From Acetobacter conturbans (GTDB taxonomy: Bacteria; Pseudomonadota; Alphaproteobacteria; Acetobacterales; Acetobacteraceae), in contig NZ_WOSY01000001.1 in NCBI RefSeq assembly GCF_011516755.1, forward strand, positions 248,001 through 312,000: DNA of 64,000 nt. Direction: 5' to 3'. The position numbers were made by a program, and so were the translations under genes. The notes under the pieces were generated by a model, which ran no database searches, had not been told where the DNA came from, and saw nothing but the letters and a program-made list of their open reading frames with translations. Positions 53,472 to 63,717 of this stretch are shown one piece after another; the first letter of the stretch is position 1; the number at the start of each line of letters is the position of its first letter.

Positions 53472-53933
53472 GTGGTAAAAAAAATTATTCTCTCAGTGAG
53501 TCTATGTTTTTTTCTTAGTGCCTGCGTACAATCTCATGCTGACTTCCTTGACGACAGAACAGCTATAATTTCCGGGAGAGGAACCGCTTTCGATGATTCA
53601 GCAGGAGTTAGACACGAGATATATCTAAAAGCAGCCAAGCTAGCTGAAAAACACGGCTATCAATATTTTATGATAATTGAAGATCATCGCGGCATCAGTC
53701 GTTCATATTGGACTCAGCCTGCCCAAACCGTTTCATCAGGAAGCGTAAGTGCTTACGGCAATACAGCATATTATAACGGATCAAGTGTCACTACTCCTGC
53801 CTCCACAACAGAATTTCATAAACCAATAGAAGAAACGACAGTAAAATTTTATCATGAAGGTGAAATTGACCCCGCCACCCCCAATCTTTGGGATGCCCGC
53901 AGAGTTCTGGCCGCAAATAAGAGTTCTGAGTAA
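53472..53933 (+). CDS. Lipoprotein of the CC0125/CC1285 type, AT-rich
   Basis: 153 aa. The signal peptide ends in a lipobox (FLSAC, mature Cys18). The conserved-looking region is YLKAAKLAEKHGYQYFMIIED, followed by a Ser/Tyr/Asn-rich segment and FYHEGEIDPATPNLWDARRV. This pattern matches a family of short alphaproteobacterial lipoproteins of unknown function. Codon use is much more AT-rich than in its neighbours, suggesting recent transfer. The ribosome site (AAAGGGTG) is just upstream. Confidence 0.75.
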   Translation: MVKKIILSVSLCFFLSACVQSHADFLDDRTAIISGRGTAFDDSAGVRHEIYLKAAKLAEKHGYQYFMIIEDHRGISRSYWTQPAQTVSSGSVSAYGNTAYYNGSSVTTPASTTEFHKPIEETTVKFYHEGEIDPATPNLWDARRVLAANKSSE

Positions 53934-54096
53934 GAAAATATTTGGAATTATAACAATCTTATTTAACACAAAAATATAGATATATAGAACTTGAGCGCAA
54001 ACTATACTTTCTGCGCTTCTTGTGGTTTTACAATTTCTCTAACCAATCTGCCAATGTCCGGCTTTCAAAAAAAACACCTCTCAAATACCACAACCA

Positions 54097-54128
54097 CAAA
54101 AAAAGCCGGGAACAAATCTGTTCCCGGC
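54097..54128 (-). terminator. Rho-independent terminator of aspS
   Basis: GCCGGGAACA pairs perfectly with TGTTCCCGGC (10 bp) around a 4-base loop and, read on the minus strand, runs into seven T. It is about 36 bases past the aspS stop codon. Confidence 0.92.
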
Positions 54129-54163
54129 TTCCTAACTTACCCCTCTACAAAAACACTACAGCC

Positions 54164-55975
54164 TCACTCCTCCGTCGCCGCATCGGTTTTCACGACGACC
54201 TTCGGCTTGGGCAGGTTGAGCGCGAGGGACAGTTCTTTCAGACGCGCAGGCTCGACGGTAGACGGAGCCCCCATCATCAGATCCTCGCCCTGCTGGTTCA
54301 GCGGGAAGAGAATGACCTCGCGGATGTTCGGCTCGTCGGCCAGCAGCATGACCATGCGATCCACGCCGGGTGCTGCGCCACCATGCGGCGGTGCGCCGAA
54401 GCGGAAAGCGTTGAGCATGCCGCCGAACTGCTCCTCGACCACGCTCTCCGGATAACCGGCGATCTCAAAGGCGCGGATCATCAGGTCCGGCAGGTGGTTA
54501 CGGATCGCGCCGGATGACAGCTCGATGCCGTTGCAGACGATGTCGTACTGGAAGGCATTGATCTCGAGCGGGTTCTTCGTGTTGAGCCCCTCAAGACCAC
54601 CCTGCGGCATGGAGAACGGGTTGTGGGAGAAGTCGATCTGCCCGCTTTCCTCGTTCATCTCATACATCGGGAAATCGACGATCCAGCAGAAGCGGAACTC
54701 GCCTTCTTCGATCAACTCCAGTTCCGTGGCGACACGTGTGCGCACGAGCCCCGAGAACTTCGCAACCTCGTCGCCCTTGCCTGCGGCAAAGAACACGGCG
54801 TCACCAGCTTTGAGACCCAGCTTCTCACGGATGGCGATCACCCGATCGGCTTCGAGATTCTTGGCGATCGGCCCCTTGCCGCCTTCCTCGTCGAACTGGA
54901 TATAGCCGAGGCCACCAGCGCCGCTCTCGCGCGCCCAGTTGTTCAGCTTGTCGAAGAAGCCACGCGGTTTCGGGCCTGCACCGGGAGCCGGAATGGCGCG
55001 GATTTCACCACCGGAAGCCGCGATCTTGGCAAACAGGCCAAAGGACGAACCCGCAAACTGTTCGGTGACGTTGGCGATCTTCAGCGGGTTACGCAGGTCG
55101 GGCTTGTCGGAGCCATAGACCGCCATCGCTTCAGCGTAAGGAATACGCGGGAACGGCGCGGGCGTGACGGCGCGGCCATTGCTGAACTCGCGGAACACGC
55201 CTTCCATGACTGGCTCAAGCGTGGCGAATACTTCTTCCTGCGTGGCGAAGGCCATCTCGAAATCGAGCTGGTAGAACTCGCCAGGGCTGCGGTCGGCACG
55301 GGCAGCCTCGTCACGGAAGCAGGGGGCGATCTGGAAATACCGGTCGAAACCCGCAACCATGGCAAGTTGCTTGAACTGCTGCGGAGCCTGCGGGAGCGCA
55401 TAGAACTTGCCAGGATGCAGACGGGACGGCACGAGGAAGTCACGCGCGCCTTCCGGCGAAGAGGCCGTGAGGATCGGTGTCTGGAACTCGGTGAAGCCCT
55501 GCTCGATCATGCGGCGGCGCAGGCTGGCGATGATTTTGGAACGCAGCAGAATGTTGCGGTGGATCTTATCCCGGCGCAGATCGAGATAGCGGTATTTGAG
55601 ACGTAGCTCTTCGCCGTAATGCTCGTTGCCTGCCACCTGAAGCGGCAGCACGGCGGCAGCGGACTGCACCGTGAACTCTTTCGCCCGCAGTTCGATGTCG
55701 CCGGTCGGCAGGTTCGGGTTGCGGGTTGCGTCCTCACGCAGCACGACCTCGCCCGTCACGGTAATGACGCTCTCGACGCGGGTTTCCTCGGCCACGGGCA
55801 TGACAGGGGATTCAGCGGGGATGACGATCTGCGTCAGGCCGTCCTGATCGCGCAGATCGATGAACAGCAGGCCACCGTGATCGCGCTTGCTGTGAACCCA
55901 GCCGGACAGGCGCACAGTCTTCCCGGCGTCTTCGGCCCGGAGGGCGGCGCAGCTATGAGTGCGATACGGATGCAT
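54164..55975 (-). CDS. aspS: Aspartyl-tRNA synthetase
   Basis: 603 aa from the ATG at 55975 (AGGACACC upstream). Anticodon-binding OB fold at the N terminus ([23 protein letters not shown]), class II motif 2 [19 protein letters not shown], the bacterial GAD insertion, and motif 3 [14 protein letters not shown]. It charges tRNA-Asp, and in bacteria lacking AsnRS also tRNA-Asn. It is followed by a strong terminator. A decayed second copy of its 3' end is at 52972-53064. Confidence 0.96.
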   Translation of the reverse strand: MHPYRTHSCAALRAEDAGKTVRLSGWVHSKRDHGGLLFIDLRDQDGLTQIVIPAESPVMPVAEETRVESVITVTGEVVLREDATRNPNLPTGDIELRAKEFTVQSAAAVLPLQVAGNEHYGEELRLKYRYLDLRRDKIHRNILLRSKIIASLRRRMIEQGFTEFQTPILTASSPEGARDFLVPSRLHPGKFYALPQAPQQFKQLAMVAGFDRYFQIAPCFRDEAARADRSPGEFYQLDFEMAFATQEEVFATLEPVMEGVFREFSNGRAVTPAPFPRIPYAEAMAVYGSDKPDLRNPLKIANVTEQFAGSSFGLFAKIAASGGEIRAIPAPGAGPKPRGFFDKLNNWARESGAGGLGYIQFDEEGGKGPIAKNLEADRVIAIREKLGLKAGDAVFFAAGKGDEVAKFSGLVRTRVATELELIEEGEFRFCWIVDFPMYEMNEESGQIDFSHNPFSMPQGGLEGLNTKNPLEINAFQYDIVCNGIELSSGAIRNHLPDLMIRAFEIAGYPESVVEEQFGGMLNAFRFGAPPHGGAAPGVDRMVMLLADEPNIREVILFPLNQQGEDLMMGAPSTVEPARLKELSLALNLPKPKVVVKTDAATEE

Positions 55976-56243
55976 GATGGTGTCCTGCCCGGCTGAAAGC
56001 GAAACGGAAGCGGGTCGGGACTGCCCGGCCACCGGACGCGTGGTGGAGAATCAGGGGCGGAGGAAGCCGCCCGCAGGCTGTTCTGTCAAGTCTGGAGAGG
56101 CGTCCGCCCCGTGAAGCATGGACACGGCCGCCTGCTTTCGACTGAACGCAGAACTGTCGAAAGCAGGCATGGCAGTGGGCCAGATTCGACGCTAAAAGCA
56201 TCAGTTCTTTTTTGCTTCCCTTCCCTGCTTCAGGCTGTCCGCC

Positions 56244-57662
56244 ATGTCCGAAACCCCGCTTTCCCCCGCTTTCCGCGCCAAGACTGTGCTGTCCCACCTG
56301 CGCGAGACAATGTCCGCACAGGTCAGCACGGTTGAATCCGTGCGCGTGGAACACAGCCACGGCGAGGCGCTGGATGCCGCTTGCCTGCCCGTTGCTGTGG
56401 TGTTCGCGGAAAGCACAGCGGATGTTTCCACGGTTCTGCGGCTCTGCCACGAACATCGCGTGCCGGTTGTCGCGTTCGGGGCGGGCACGTCTGTCGAAGG
56501 CCATGTCACACCGCCGGAACACGGGATCAGCCTTGATCTCTCCCGCATGAAGGAGATCGTGCAGTTCAATGCCGAGGATCTGGACTGCCGGGTGCAGGCC
56601 GGGCTGACGCGACAGGAACTGAACCTCCGCATCCGGGATTCCGGCCTGTTTTTCCCCGTCGATCCCGGTGGTGAGGCCACGCTGGGCGGCATGTGCGCCA
56701 CCCGCGCCTCCGGCACCGCCGCCGTGAAATACGGGACGATGAAGGAAAACGTGCTGGGCCTGACCGTCGTGCTGGCGACCGGGGAGGTCATCCGCACAGG
56801 TGGGCGCGTCCGCAAGTCTTCCACAGGCTACGACCTGACATCGCTGTTCGTGGGATCGGAAGGCACGCTCGGGATCATCACCGAGATCCAGTTGCGTCTT
56901 TACGGATTGCCGGAAGCCATTGCCGCCGCTGTCTGCCAGTTCGAAACGGTGGACGATGCCGTCCGTACCGCCGTCGAATTGATCCAGTATGGGATTCCCG
57001 TCGCCCGTGTCGAACTGGCCGACGAGGTGCAGATGGCGGCCTGCATCGCTTATTCCCATCTGGATGAACTGCGGCCGTTGCCCACCCTGTTTTTCGAGTT
57101 TTCCGGCGGTCCTGCAGCCGTCCGCGAGCAGGTCGAGGCCACGGAGGGCATCGCCCGCGAGAACCGGGGGCTCGGCTTTACATGGGCCGACACACCGGAA
57201 GAGCGGAGCCGCTTGTGGAAGGCGCGCCACAATGCCTACTGGGCCGCTCGGGCCATCGACCACACGGCGCTGGTCATTTCCACTGACTGTATCGTGCCGA
57301 TCTCGCGGCTTGCGGAACTGATCGACGGCGTGCGTCAGGACGTCGCCGTCTCCGGCCTCCGTGCGGCAATGGTCGGGCATGTCGGCGACGGCAATTTTCA
57401 CACGCTCATCCTCACCGACCCCACACCCGAGGGCCGGAGACGGCTGCTCGATCTGGACCGTCAGATCGTCGGGCGGGCTCTGGCGCTCGGTGGCTCATGC
57501 AGCGGCGAACATGGGGTGGGCATCGGCAAGCAGGAATTTCTGGAAGCCGAGCATGGTGCGGGCGCGCTCAGTGTCATGCGGGCGCTCAAACAGACGATGG
57601 ACCCCCATGACATCCTCAATCCCCGCAAGCTGTTGCCACCGGGCGAGGTCTATCGGGGTTGA
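56244..57662 (+). CDS. FAD-linked D-2-hydroxyacid dehydrogenase (GlcD/D-lactate type)
   Basis: 472 aa. PCMH-type FAD domain (VVAFGAGTSVEGHV, then a FPVDPGGEATLGGMCAT motif) followed by the FAD-oxidase C-terminal domain (GHVGDGNFH, and GEHGVGIGKQEFL near the end). Such enzymes oxidise D-lactate, glycolate or related 2-hydroxyacids and pass electrons to the respiratory chain. Length and motifs fit a single-subunit D-lactate dehydrogenase. Its stop overlaps the bluB start (TGATG). Confidence 0.87.
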   Translation: MSETPLSPAFRAKTVLSHLRETMSAQVSTVESVRVEHSHGEALDAACLPVAVVFAESTADVSTVLRLCHEHRVPVVAFGAGTSVEGHVTPPEHGISLDLSRMKEIVQFNAEDLDCRVQAGLTRQELNLRIRDSGLFFPVDPGGEATLGGMCATRASGTAAVKYGTMKENVLGLTVVLATGEVIRTGGRVRKSSTGYDLTSLFVGSEGTLGIITEIQLRLYGLPEAIAAAVCQFETVDDAVRTAVELIQYGIPVARVELADEVQMAACIAYSHLDELRPLPTLFFEFSGGPAAVREQVEATEGIARENRGLGFTWADTPEERSRLWKARHNAYWAARAIDHTALVISTDCIVPISRLAELIDGVRQDVAVSGLRAAMVGHVGDGNFHTLILTDPTPEGRRRLLDLDRQIVGRALALGGSCSGEHGVGIGKQEFLEAEHGAGALSVMRALKQTMDPHDILNPRKLLPPGEVYRG

Positions 57663-58294
57663 TGATACCGACCGCCACGCAAGCCAGCGCCACGCTGGAG
57701 GAGATATTCCGCTGGAGACGGGACGTGCGGCATTTCCGTCCCGAACCCGTGGATGAAGCGACGCTCGACGATCTTCTCCGATCCGCGAGCATGGCGCCTT
57801 CCGTTGGGCTGAGTGAACCCTGGCGCTTTCTGTCCGTGGATGAGCCTGGTCGGCGGGATGCGGTGCGGGCCATTTTCGCCAGTTGTCAGGCGGCTGCACT
57901 GACCGAACGCGCAGGTCAGGACGCAGCGCTCTATGCCCGACTGAAACTGGCGGGGCTGGATGATGCGCCCCACCAGATTGCAGTTTTTTCGGTCGAAAAT
58001 CCCGAGCAGGGGCGCGGCCTTGGCCGGGGGACCATGCCCGACACGACCGTGTGGTCCACCGTCATGGCGGTCCATAATTTCTGGCTGGCCGCCGCCGCTC
58101 GCGGGATTGGGGTGGGATGGGTTTCCATCCTTGAGGCGGAGGCTGTCCGGCTGACGCTCGACGTCCCGACCTCATGGCGTTTCGTGGCGTATCTGTGCGT
58201 CGGCTATCCCGTCGAACGCAGTGACACGCCGGAACTGGAGCGGCTGGGATGGGAGCAACGACAGGCAGCGTGCCGGGAGTGGGTCAGACGGTGA
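57662..58294 (+). CDS. bluB: 5,6-dimethylbenzimidazole synthase BluB
   Basis: 210 aa nitroreductase-fold protein with BluB hallmarks: RRDVRHFRPEPV near residue 19, SMAPSVGLSEPWRF near 45, and GIGVGWVSILE, then PTSWRFVAYLCVGYP. BluB destroys FMNH2 with oxygen to make dimethylbenzimidazole, the base used by CobT. It lies apart from cobU/T/S/C (about 13 kb away) and is coupled by a 1-base overlap to a flavoprotein dehydrogenase. Confidence 0.88.
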   Translation: MIPTATQASATLEEIFRWRRDVRHFRPEPVDEATLDDLLRSASMAPSVGLSEPWRFLSVDEPGRRDAVRAIFASCQAAALTERAGQDAALYARLKLAGLDDAPHQIAVFSVENPEQGRGLGRGTMPDTTVWSTVMAVHNFWLAAAARGIGVGWVSILEAEAVRLTLDVPTSWRFVAYLCVGYPVERSDTPELERLGWEQRQAACREWVRR

Positions 58295-58306
58295 CGCCGT
58301 CGCCTG

Positions 58307-59782
58307 TCACCGCTTCCTGAGCTTTCCACCGAACCGGTTCACGATCTCCCGGAACATCTCCGGCCGGAAGACGGCCAGCAGCGCCGGGTAAAGCACACAT
58401 GTAACGACGCCGATCACCATGCATTCCATGAAATCGTTGCCATGGAACAGGCTTGTCTGGGCGAGGAACATGCCCGCCCCGACAGAGATGCAGGCGAAGA
58501 GCAGCGGCAGGAAATAGAACTCCGCCACCGTTGCAAACGGCACGCCCGCGCCGATCATCACCATGTATGACATCGCCGGCGGCCAGATGAAATAATACAC
58601 GGCAACGGCCAGCGCGACGCCCATGACATCATCCAGATAAGCGCCGATGCCCACCATGATGTAAAAAAGAGGCAGCGCGATGAACTGGTAGCGGCAGGAA
58701 CGGGTGAACTCCCGTCGCGCACTCAGAAGCGATCCGGTGATCCAGCTGATGGCGTCGAACGGCAGGCCGATGCTGAGGATGACCACGTAAGGGACCGCAG
58801 GCATCCAGCGCTCGCCGAACAGCAGATGCAGCCCCGGTTTCGCCAGTCCGGCCTGCAGAAAGCAGAACGGCATGACGAGATATCCAAGCAGGCGGCAGGC
58901 GCGCACGACGGCGTCGATCTGACGGGCCGGCTCGTTACGAAAGTGCGTGAGTGCCGGGAACACGACGTTGCTGACATTTCCTGCCAGCATACGGACGGGC
59001 TGGGCGGCGAAACGGAAAGCGAAGAAGTAGTAGCCGACCGTCATCTTCGAAGCGATCAGGCCGAGGACGATGTAATCGCCCTGATTGATGAACTCGATGC
59101 AGGTGCGGCTCAGCAGGATGAGCGTGCTGTTCCCCAGCAGGTACCGGGCCTGCACTTTGCGATACCGCCCTTTGGTGAAGGGAGCGGCCCGTTTCCACAA
59201 CCAGGCGGTGCGCAGGACGGCGACCACGGAATAAGGGATGGCAAAGGCGTAGGCCCCGGTCCCCATTGCCGCGAGGATGATGGTCAGCACCTGCAACGCC
59301 ACGATTTCGAACGTGTTGCAGGCGGCGAGAAACCGGAAATCCATTTGCGCCCGGATTTTCACCGCCGACACGGTTCCGAGCGCACGCAAAGGTGTGGACA
59401 GCGCAATGGCGACGATAAGGCCGACGAGACTGGGGGAGTGGTACCAGTGGGCGGCAAAAGGCGCGAGAACGAACATGGCGAACATGCCGATCACGCTGAC
59501 GCCGAGGCACATCCAGAAAGCGAGCGGCTCCCACCGCGTCATGGTTTTCTGACGCTGGAGAAGGACATCATCGATTCCGAAGCCGATGAGCGAATTGGCG
59601 ATCGTGGTAACGGTCAGCGCGAGGCCGATCGCTCCGAAATCTTCCGGCAGCAGCAGTCTCGCCAGAACGAGCTGCGAGATAAAACCGACTCCGCGTGAGG
59701 CAAGGCTCTGAACGACGAGCCAGAGGAAGCCGCTGGTCGCGGCTTTCCCGACTCCGGAGGGTGCTGAGGTGTTTGACGTCAT
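58307..59782 (-). CDS. Polysaccharide flippase (Wzx/MATE-like)
   Basis: 491 aa from the ATG at 59782. A membrane protein with about 12-14 helices of the MOP superfamily: SGFLWLVVQSLASRGVGFISQLVLARLLLPEDFGAIG near the N terminus is the typical start of PST-type exporters. It moves lipid-linked sugar units for exopolysaccharide or LPS across the inner membrane. No glycosyltransferases are adjacent, so the polymer cannot be named. The frame is open 10 codons further upstream. Confidence 0.85.
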   Translation of the reverse strand: MTSNTSAPSGVGKAATSGFLWLVVQSLASRGVGFISQLVLARLLLPEDFGAIGLALTVTTIANSLIGFGIDDVLLQRQKTMTRWEPLAFWMCLGVSVIGMFAMFVLAPFAAHWYHSPSLVGLIVAIALSTPLRALGTVSAVKIRAQMDFRFLAACNTFEIVALQVLTIILAAMGTGAYAFAIPYSVVAVLRTAWLWKRAAPFTKGRYRKVQARYLLGNSTLILLSRTCIEFINQGDYIVLGLIASKMTVGYYFFAFRFAAQPVRMLAGNVSNVVFPALTHFRNEPARQIDAVVRACRLLGYLVMPFCFLQAGLAKPGLHLLFGERWMPAVPYVVILSIGLPFDAISWITGSLLSARREFTRSCRYQFIALPLFYIMVGIGAYLDDVMGVALAVAVYYFIWPPAMSYMVMIGAGVPFATVAEFYFLPLLFACISVGAGMFLAQTSLFHGNDFMECMVIGVVTCVLYPALLAVFRPEMFREIVNRFGGKLRKR

Positions 59783-59933
59783 GATGCGGAACGATCCCCC
59801 ATCGGAATACATCCAGCCTTTTTAGACGTCATCAGCTCCCGCCCCCTTTACCACGCAGCGCAAGTCACCACGTTTCAGGCTGTCACGGAAGCCCTTTTCC
59901 CCACCTGACGTGTCCTCGCTCTGAAAACGGGCC

Positions 59934-61739
59934 TCAGCGATCCATTTTCAGAGCGGCGAGGAACGCGCTCTGCGGAATTTCGACCTTGCCGAACTGCCGC
60001 ATCCGCTTCTTGCCCTCTTTCTGCTTCTCCAGCAGCTTGCGCTTACGGGAGATATCGCCGCCGTAGCACTTCGCCGTCACGTCCTTGGACAGCGCGCCGA
60101 TGGTCTCACGAGCGATCACGCGGGCGCCGATAGCGGCCTGAATGGCGATCTTGAAGAGCTGACGGGGAATCAGGTCCTTGAGACGGGCGCAGATGGCGCG
60201 CCCCCGGCTCTCGGCGGCGGCACGGTGAGCGATGAAGGACAGCGCGTCCACCGGCTCCTGATTGACGAGAATGGAGATCCGCACGAGGTCGCTCTCCTCG
60301 TAGCCATCCATCTGATAGTCGAAACTGGCGTAGCCGCGCGTCAGGGACTTCAGGCGATCATAGAAATCGAACACCACTTCATTGAGCGGCAGGCGGTAGA
60401 TCGCCATCGCACGGTTGCCGACATAGGTGAGATCAACCTGCACACCACGTCGTTCGGTGCAGAGCGTCAGCACCGCCCCGAGATATTCGTCGGGCACCAT
60501 GATCGTGGCCTTGATCCAGGGCTCTTCGATATATTCGATCTTCAGAGGGTCCGGCATGTCGGCCGGGTTGTGCAGATCCTCTTCCGTGCCGTCATTCATC
60601 TTCAGGTGATAGACAACGGACGGGGCGGTCGCGATCAGGTCGAGATCGAACTCGCGGGACAGGCGCTCCTGAATGATCTCAAGATGCAGCAGCCCGAGGA
60701 AACCGCAGCGGAACCCGAAGCCGAGGGCGGCGGACGTCTCGGCCTCATAATGGAACGAAGCATCGTTCAGACGCAGCTTGCCGAGGCTGTCACGCAACTT
60801 GTCGAAATCGTCGGAATTGACCGGAAAGAGACCACACCACACCACCGGAATGGACGGTTTGAAGCCCGCAAGCGGCGCGGCTGCGGGCTTGCGGTCGTCG
60901 GTGATGGTGTCACCCACGTTACAGTCGGCGACGGTCTTGATGGCAGCGTTGATGTAACCCATCTCACCCGGCCCGAGATCATCCACCGGGACCATGCGCG
61001 GCGCGAACACCCCGACCTGATCGACCAGATGAGTCACACCCGAGGACATCATGCGGATGCGCATGCCTCTCTTCAGGCGGCCTTCCTTGATGCGGACGAG
61101 GATGATGACGCCGAGATAGGCGTCGTACCAACTGTCCACCAGCATCGCCTTGAGCGGCAGGTCAGCGTCACCCGTCGGCGGTGGCAGACGTGTGACGACG
61201 GCTTCCAGCACACCTTCGATGTTAATCCCGGTCTTGGCCGAGATTTCCACGGCATTCTCGGCGTCAATGCCGATGACTTCCTCGATCTGTGCCTTGACCC
61301 GCTCCGGCTCGGCAGCGGGAAGGTCGATCTTGTTGAGAACCGGCACGATTTCGTGATTGGCATCGATGGCTTGATAGACATTGGCCAGCGTCTGCGCTTC
61401 CACGCCCTGCGATGCATCCACGACCAGCAGAGAACCTTCGCAGGCGGCAAGCGAGCGGCTGACTTCGTAGGCAAAGTCAACGTGACCCGGCGTGTCCATC
61501 AGGTTCAGGATATAGGTCTTGCCGTCTTTGGCCGGATAGGTCAGGCGCACGGTCTGCGCCTTGATGGTGATGCCGCGCTCGCGCTCCAGCTCCATGCTGT
61601 CGAGGACCTGATTGGTCATCTCGCGGGCGGTCAACGCACCGCATGCCTGTATCATCCGATCGGCAAGGGTCGATTTGCCGTGGTCGATGTGGGCGATGAT
61701 CGAGAAGTTGCGGATCAGAGAAAGAGGCGTATCGGTCAT
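59934..61739 (-). CDS. lepA: Elongation factor 4 (LepA)
   Basis: 601 aa translational GTPase of standard length. G1 [16 protein letters not shown]3 DTPGHVDF and G4 NKIDLP are present, and the C-terminal LepA-specific domain ends [18 protein letters not shown]. It acts on ribosomes, promoting back-translocation and assembly under stress. It stands alone on the minus strand, divergent from the peptidase gene. Confidence 0.97.
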   Translation of the reverse strand: MTDTPLSLIRNFSIIAHIDHGKSTLADRMIQACGALTAREMTNQVLDSMELERERGITIKAQTVRLTYPAKDGKTYILNLMDTPGHVDFAYEVSRSLAACEGSLLVVDASQGVEAQTLANVYQAIDANHEIVPVLNKIDLPAAEPERVKAQIEEVIGIDAENAVEISAKTGINIEGVLEAVVTRLPPPTGDADLPLKAMLVDSWYDAYLGVIILVRIKEGRLKRGMRIRMMSSGVTHLVDQVGVFAPRMVPVDDLGPGEMGYINAAIKTVADCNVGDTITDDRKPAAAPLAGFKPSIPVVWCGLFPVNSDDFDKLRDSLGKLRLNDASFHYEAETSAALGFGFRCGFLGLLHLEIIQERLSREFDLDLIATAPSVVYHLKMNDGTEEDLHNPADMPDPLKIEYIEEPWIKATIMVPDEYLGAVLTLCTERRGVQVDLTYVGNRAMAIYRLPLNEVVFDFYDRLKSLTRGYASFDYQMDGYEESDLVRISILVNQEPVDALSFIAHRAAAESRGRAICARLKDLIPRQLFKIAIQAAIGARVIARETIGALSKDVTAKCYGGDISRKRKLLEKQKEGKKRMRQFGKVEIPQSAFLAALKMDR

Positions 61740-61938
61740 GCCCGCTCCATAGGGGATAAAGCTGTAAAAGTCAGCACGGGAAACACGTGAAAAACTGCTG
61801 CCTGCGTGGAGTGCGGACGGTCTCGCCTCCTGCTCCGTGCCGCGCTACAGTCGGGGCATGGTTGATCAGGCTCCCCTTCCCTTCCCGCATGCCCGCTCCT
61901 TCGCTCCAGCCGCGCAGCTGCCCGAGAGCAGTGTCACG

Positions 61939-63714
61939 ATGGAACAGAACGGAAAAGACATCCCGCCGCGCTGGGATCTGTCGGATCTCTATACGAATGC
62001 CGACTCGCCAGCGGTGAAGGCGGATCTGGAACGTGCCGCCGAGGAAGCAAAGGCGTTTTCCGACCGCTACAAGGGCCGCGTTCCCGCACTGTCCGGCGAC
62101 GAACTGGCAGCCGCCATCGAGACCTGCCAGTCCATCAACGAAATTCTGGGTCGGCTCGGGTCCTACGCCTCGCTTTCCTTCTCGGCGGACATGACCGACC
62201 CCAATACGGGCAAATTCAGCCAGTTCGTGCGCGAGACGCTCTCCGACATCTCCACGAACCTGCTGTTCTTCACGCTGGAACTGAATCTGATCGAAGAGGA
62301 TGCGCTTGCGGCGAAAATCGCCGAATCCTCCGCCCTCGCGCGCTGGCAGCCATTCCTCCACGATCACCGCATGTTCCGCCCGCACCAACTGTCCGACGAG
62401 ATCGAGCAGGTGCTGCTTGAGAAGTCCGTCACGGGTGCCTCGGCATGGTGCCGCCTATTCGACGAGCAGATGAGTGCGCTCCGCGTACCGCTTGAAGGCC
62501 GTGAGATGACGCTGGGCGAGGCGCTTAACCTGATGTCGGACCCGAACCGGGCGCGCAGGGAGACTGCCGGCAAGGCCGTCGGGGCCGTTCTGCAAACCAA
62601 CATCAAGCTGTTTTCGCTGATCACCAACACACTGGCGAAAGATAAAGCCGTCTCGGACAAGATGCGGCATTACCCGCGTCCTGAATCCTATCGCAACGTC
62701 GCGAACATGGTTGAAGACGACGTGGTGGACGCTCTGGTGTCAGCGGTCGTGGAGGATTTTCCGCGTCTCTCGCACCGTTATTACGGGCTGAAAGCAAAGT
62801 GGCTCGGGCTTGAGAAGCTGGAGCACTGGGACCGCAACGCACCGCTGCCCGGCATGCGCGAGAAAGAAATTCCGTGGTCCGACGCGAAATCCATCGTGCG
62901 GCATGCCTATGAAGGCTTCGATCCCTCTCTGGGCGCGATTGTCGGCGAATTCCTCGACAAACCATGGATCGACGCGGCTCCCGTGCCCGGCAAGTCATCC
63001 GGCGCTTTCGCACACCCGGTCGTGCCGTCGGTGCATCCCTACATCCTGATGAACTATCGTGGCCGCACCCGCGACGTCATGACGCTGGCGCACGAACTCG
63101 GTCACGGCATCCACCAGAAGCTGGCGGCGAAGCAGGGCTACTTCATGTCCTCGACGCCCCTCACGCTTGCCGAGACGGCCAGTGTGTTCGGGGAGATGCT
63201 GACCTTCCAGTATCTGCTCGATGCCGAGAAAGACCCCACGCAGAAGCGCCTCCTGCTCGCCTCCAAGGTAGAGGACATGCTGAACACGGTCGTGCGCCAG
63301 ATCGCGTTCTACCGTTTCGAGAGCCGCGTGCATCATGCGCGCCGTGACGGCGAGTTGCTGCCGGAGCAGATCGGGGCGATCTGGCGCGACGTGCAGGTGG
63401 AAAGCCTTGGTCCGGTGTTCAACTTCACACCGGAATACGATGCTTACTGGTCTTATGTGCCCCACTTCGTGCACACGCCGTTCTATGTCTATGCCTATGC
63501 GTTTGGAGACTGCCTCGTGAACGCCCTCTATGGTGTCTATCAGCAGGGGGCTCCCGGCTTCCGCGAGAATTATCACGCGATGCTAGAAGCGGGCGGCACG
63601 AAACGCCATCGTGAACTGCTGGCGCCCTTCGGGCTGGATGCCAGCGATCCGGGGTTCTGGCGCAAGGGACTGGACGTGATTTCAGGATTTATCGATCAGC
63701 TTGAGGTGGCCTGA
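61939..63714 (+). CDS. pepF: M3-family oligoendopeptidase (PepF-like)
   Basis: 591 aa from the ATG at 61939 (MEQNGKDIPPRWDLSDLY); an ATG at 61858 would add 27 residues and cannot be excluded. The zinc site HELGHGIHQ and downstream glutamate region (TLAETASVFGEM) are intact. It degrades short peptides in the cytoplasm. It is followed 3 bases later by an AarF/UbiB-family gene. Confidence 0.9.
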   Translation: MEQNGKDIPPRWDLSDLYTNADSPAVKADLERAAEEAKAFSDRYKGRVPALSGDELAAAIETCQSINEILGRLGSYASLSFSADMTDPNTGKFSQFVRETLSDISTNLLFFTLELNLIEEDALAAKIAESSALARWQPFLHDHRMFRPHQLSDEIEQVLLEKSVTGASAWCRLFDEQMSALRVPLEGREMTLGEALNLMSDPNRARRETAGKAVGAVLQTNIKLFSLITNTLAKDKAVSDKMRHYPRPESYRNVANMVEDDVVDALVSAVVEDFPRLSHRYYGLKAKWLGLEKLEHWDRNAPLPGMREKEIPWSDAKSIVRHAYEGFDPSLGAIVGEFLDKPWIDAAPVPGKSSGAFAHPVVPSVHPYILMNYRGRTRDVMTLAHELGHGIHQKLAAKQGYFMSSTPLTLAETASVFGEMLTFQYLLDAEKDPTQKRLLLASKVEDMLNTVVRQIAFYRFESRVHHARRDGELLPEQIGAIWRDVQVESLGPVFNFTPEYDAYWSYVPHFVHTPFYVYAYAFGDCLVNALYGVYQQGAPGFRENYHAMLEAGGTKRHRELLAPFGLDASDPGFWRKGLDVISGFIDQLEVA

Positions 63715-63717
63715 CCC

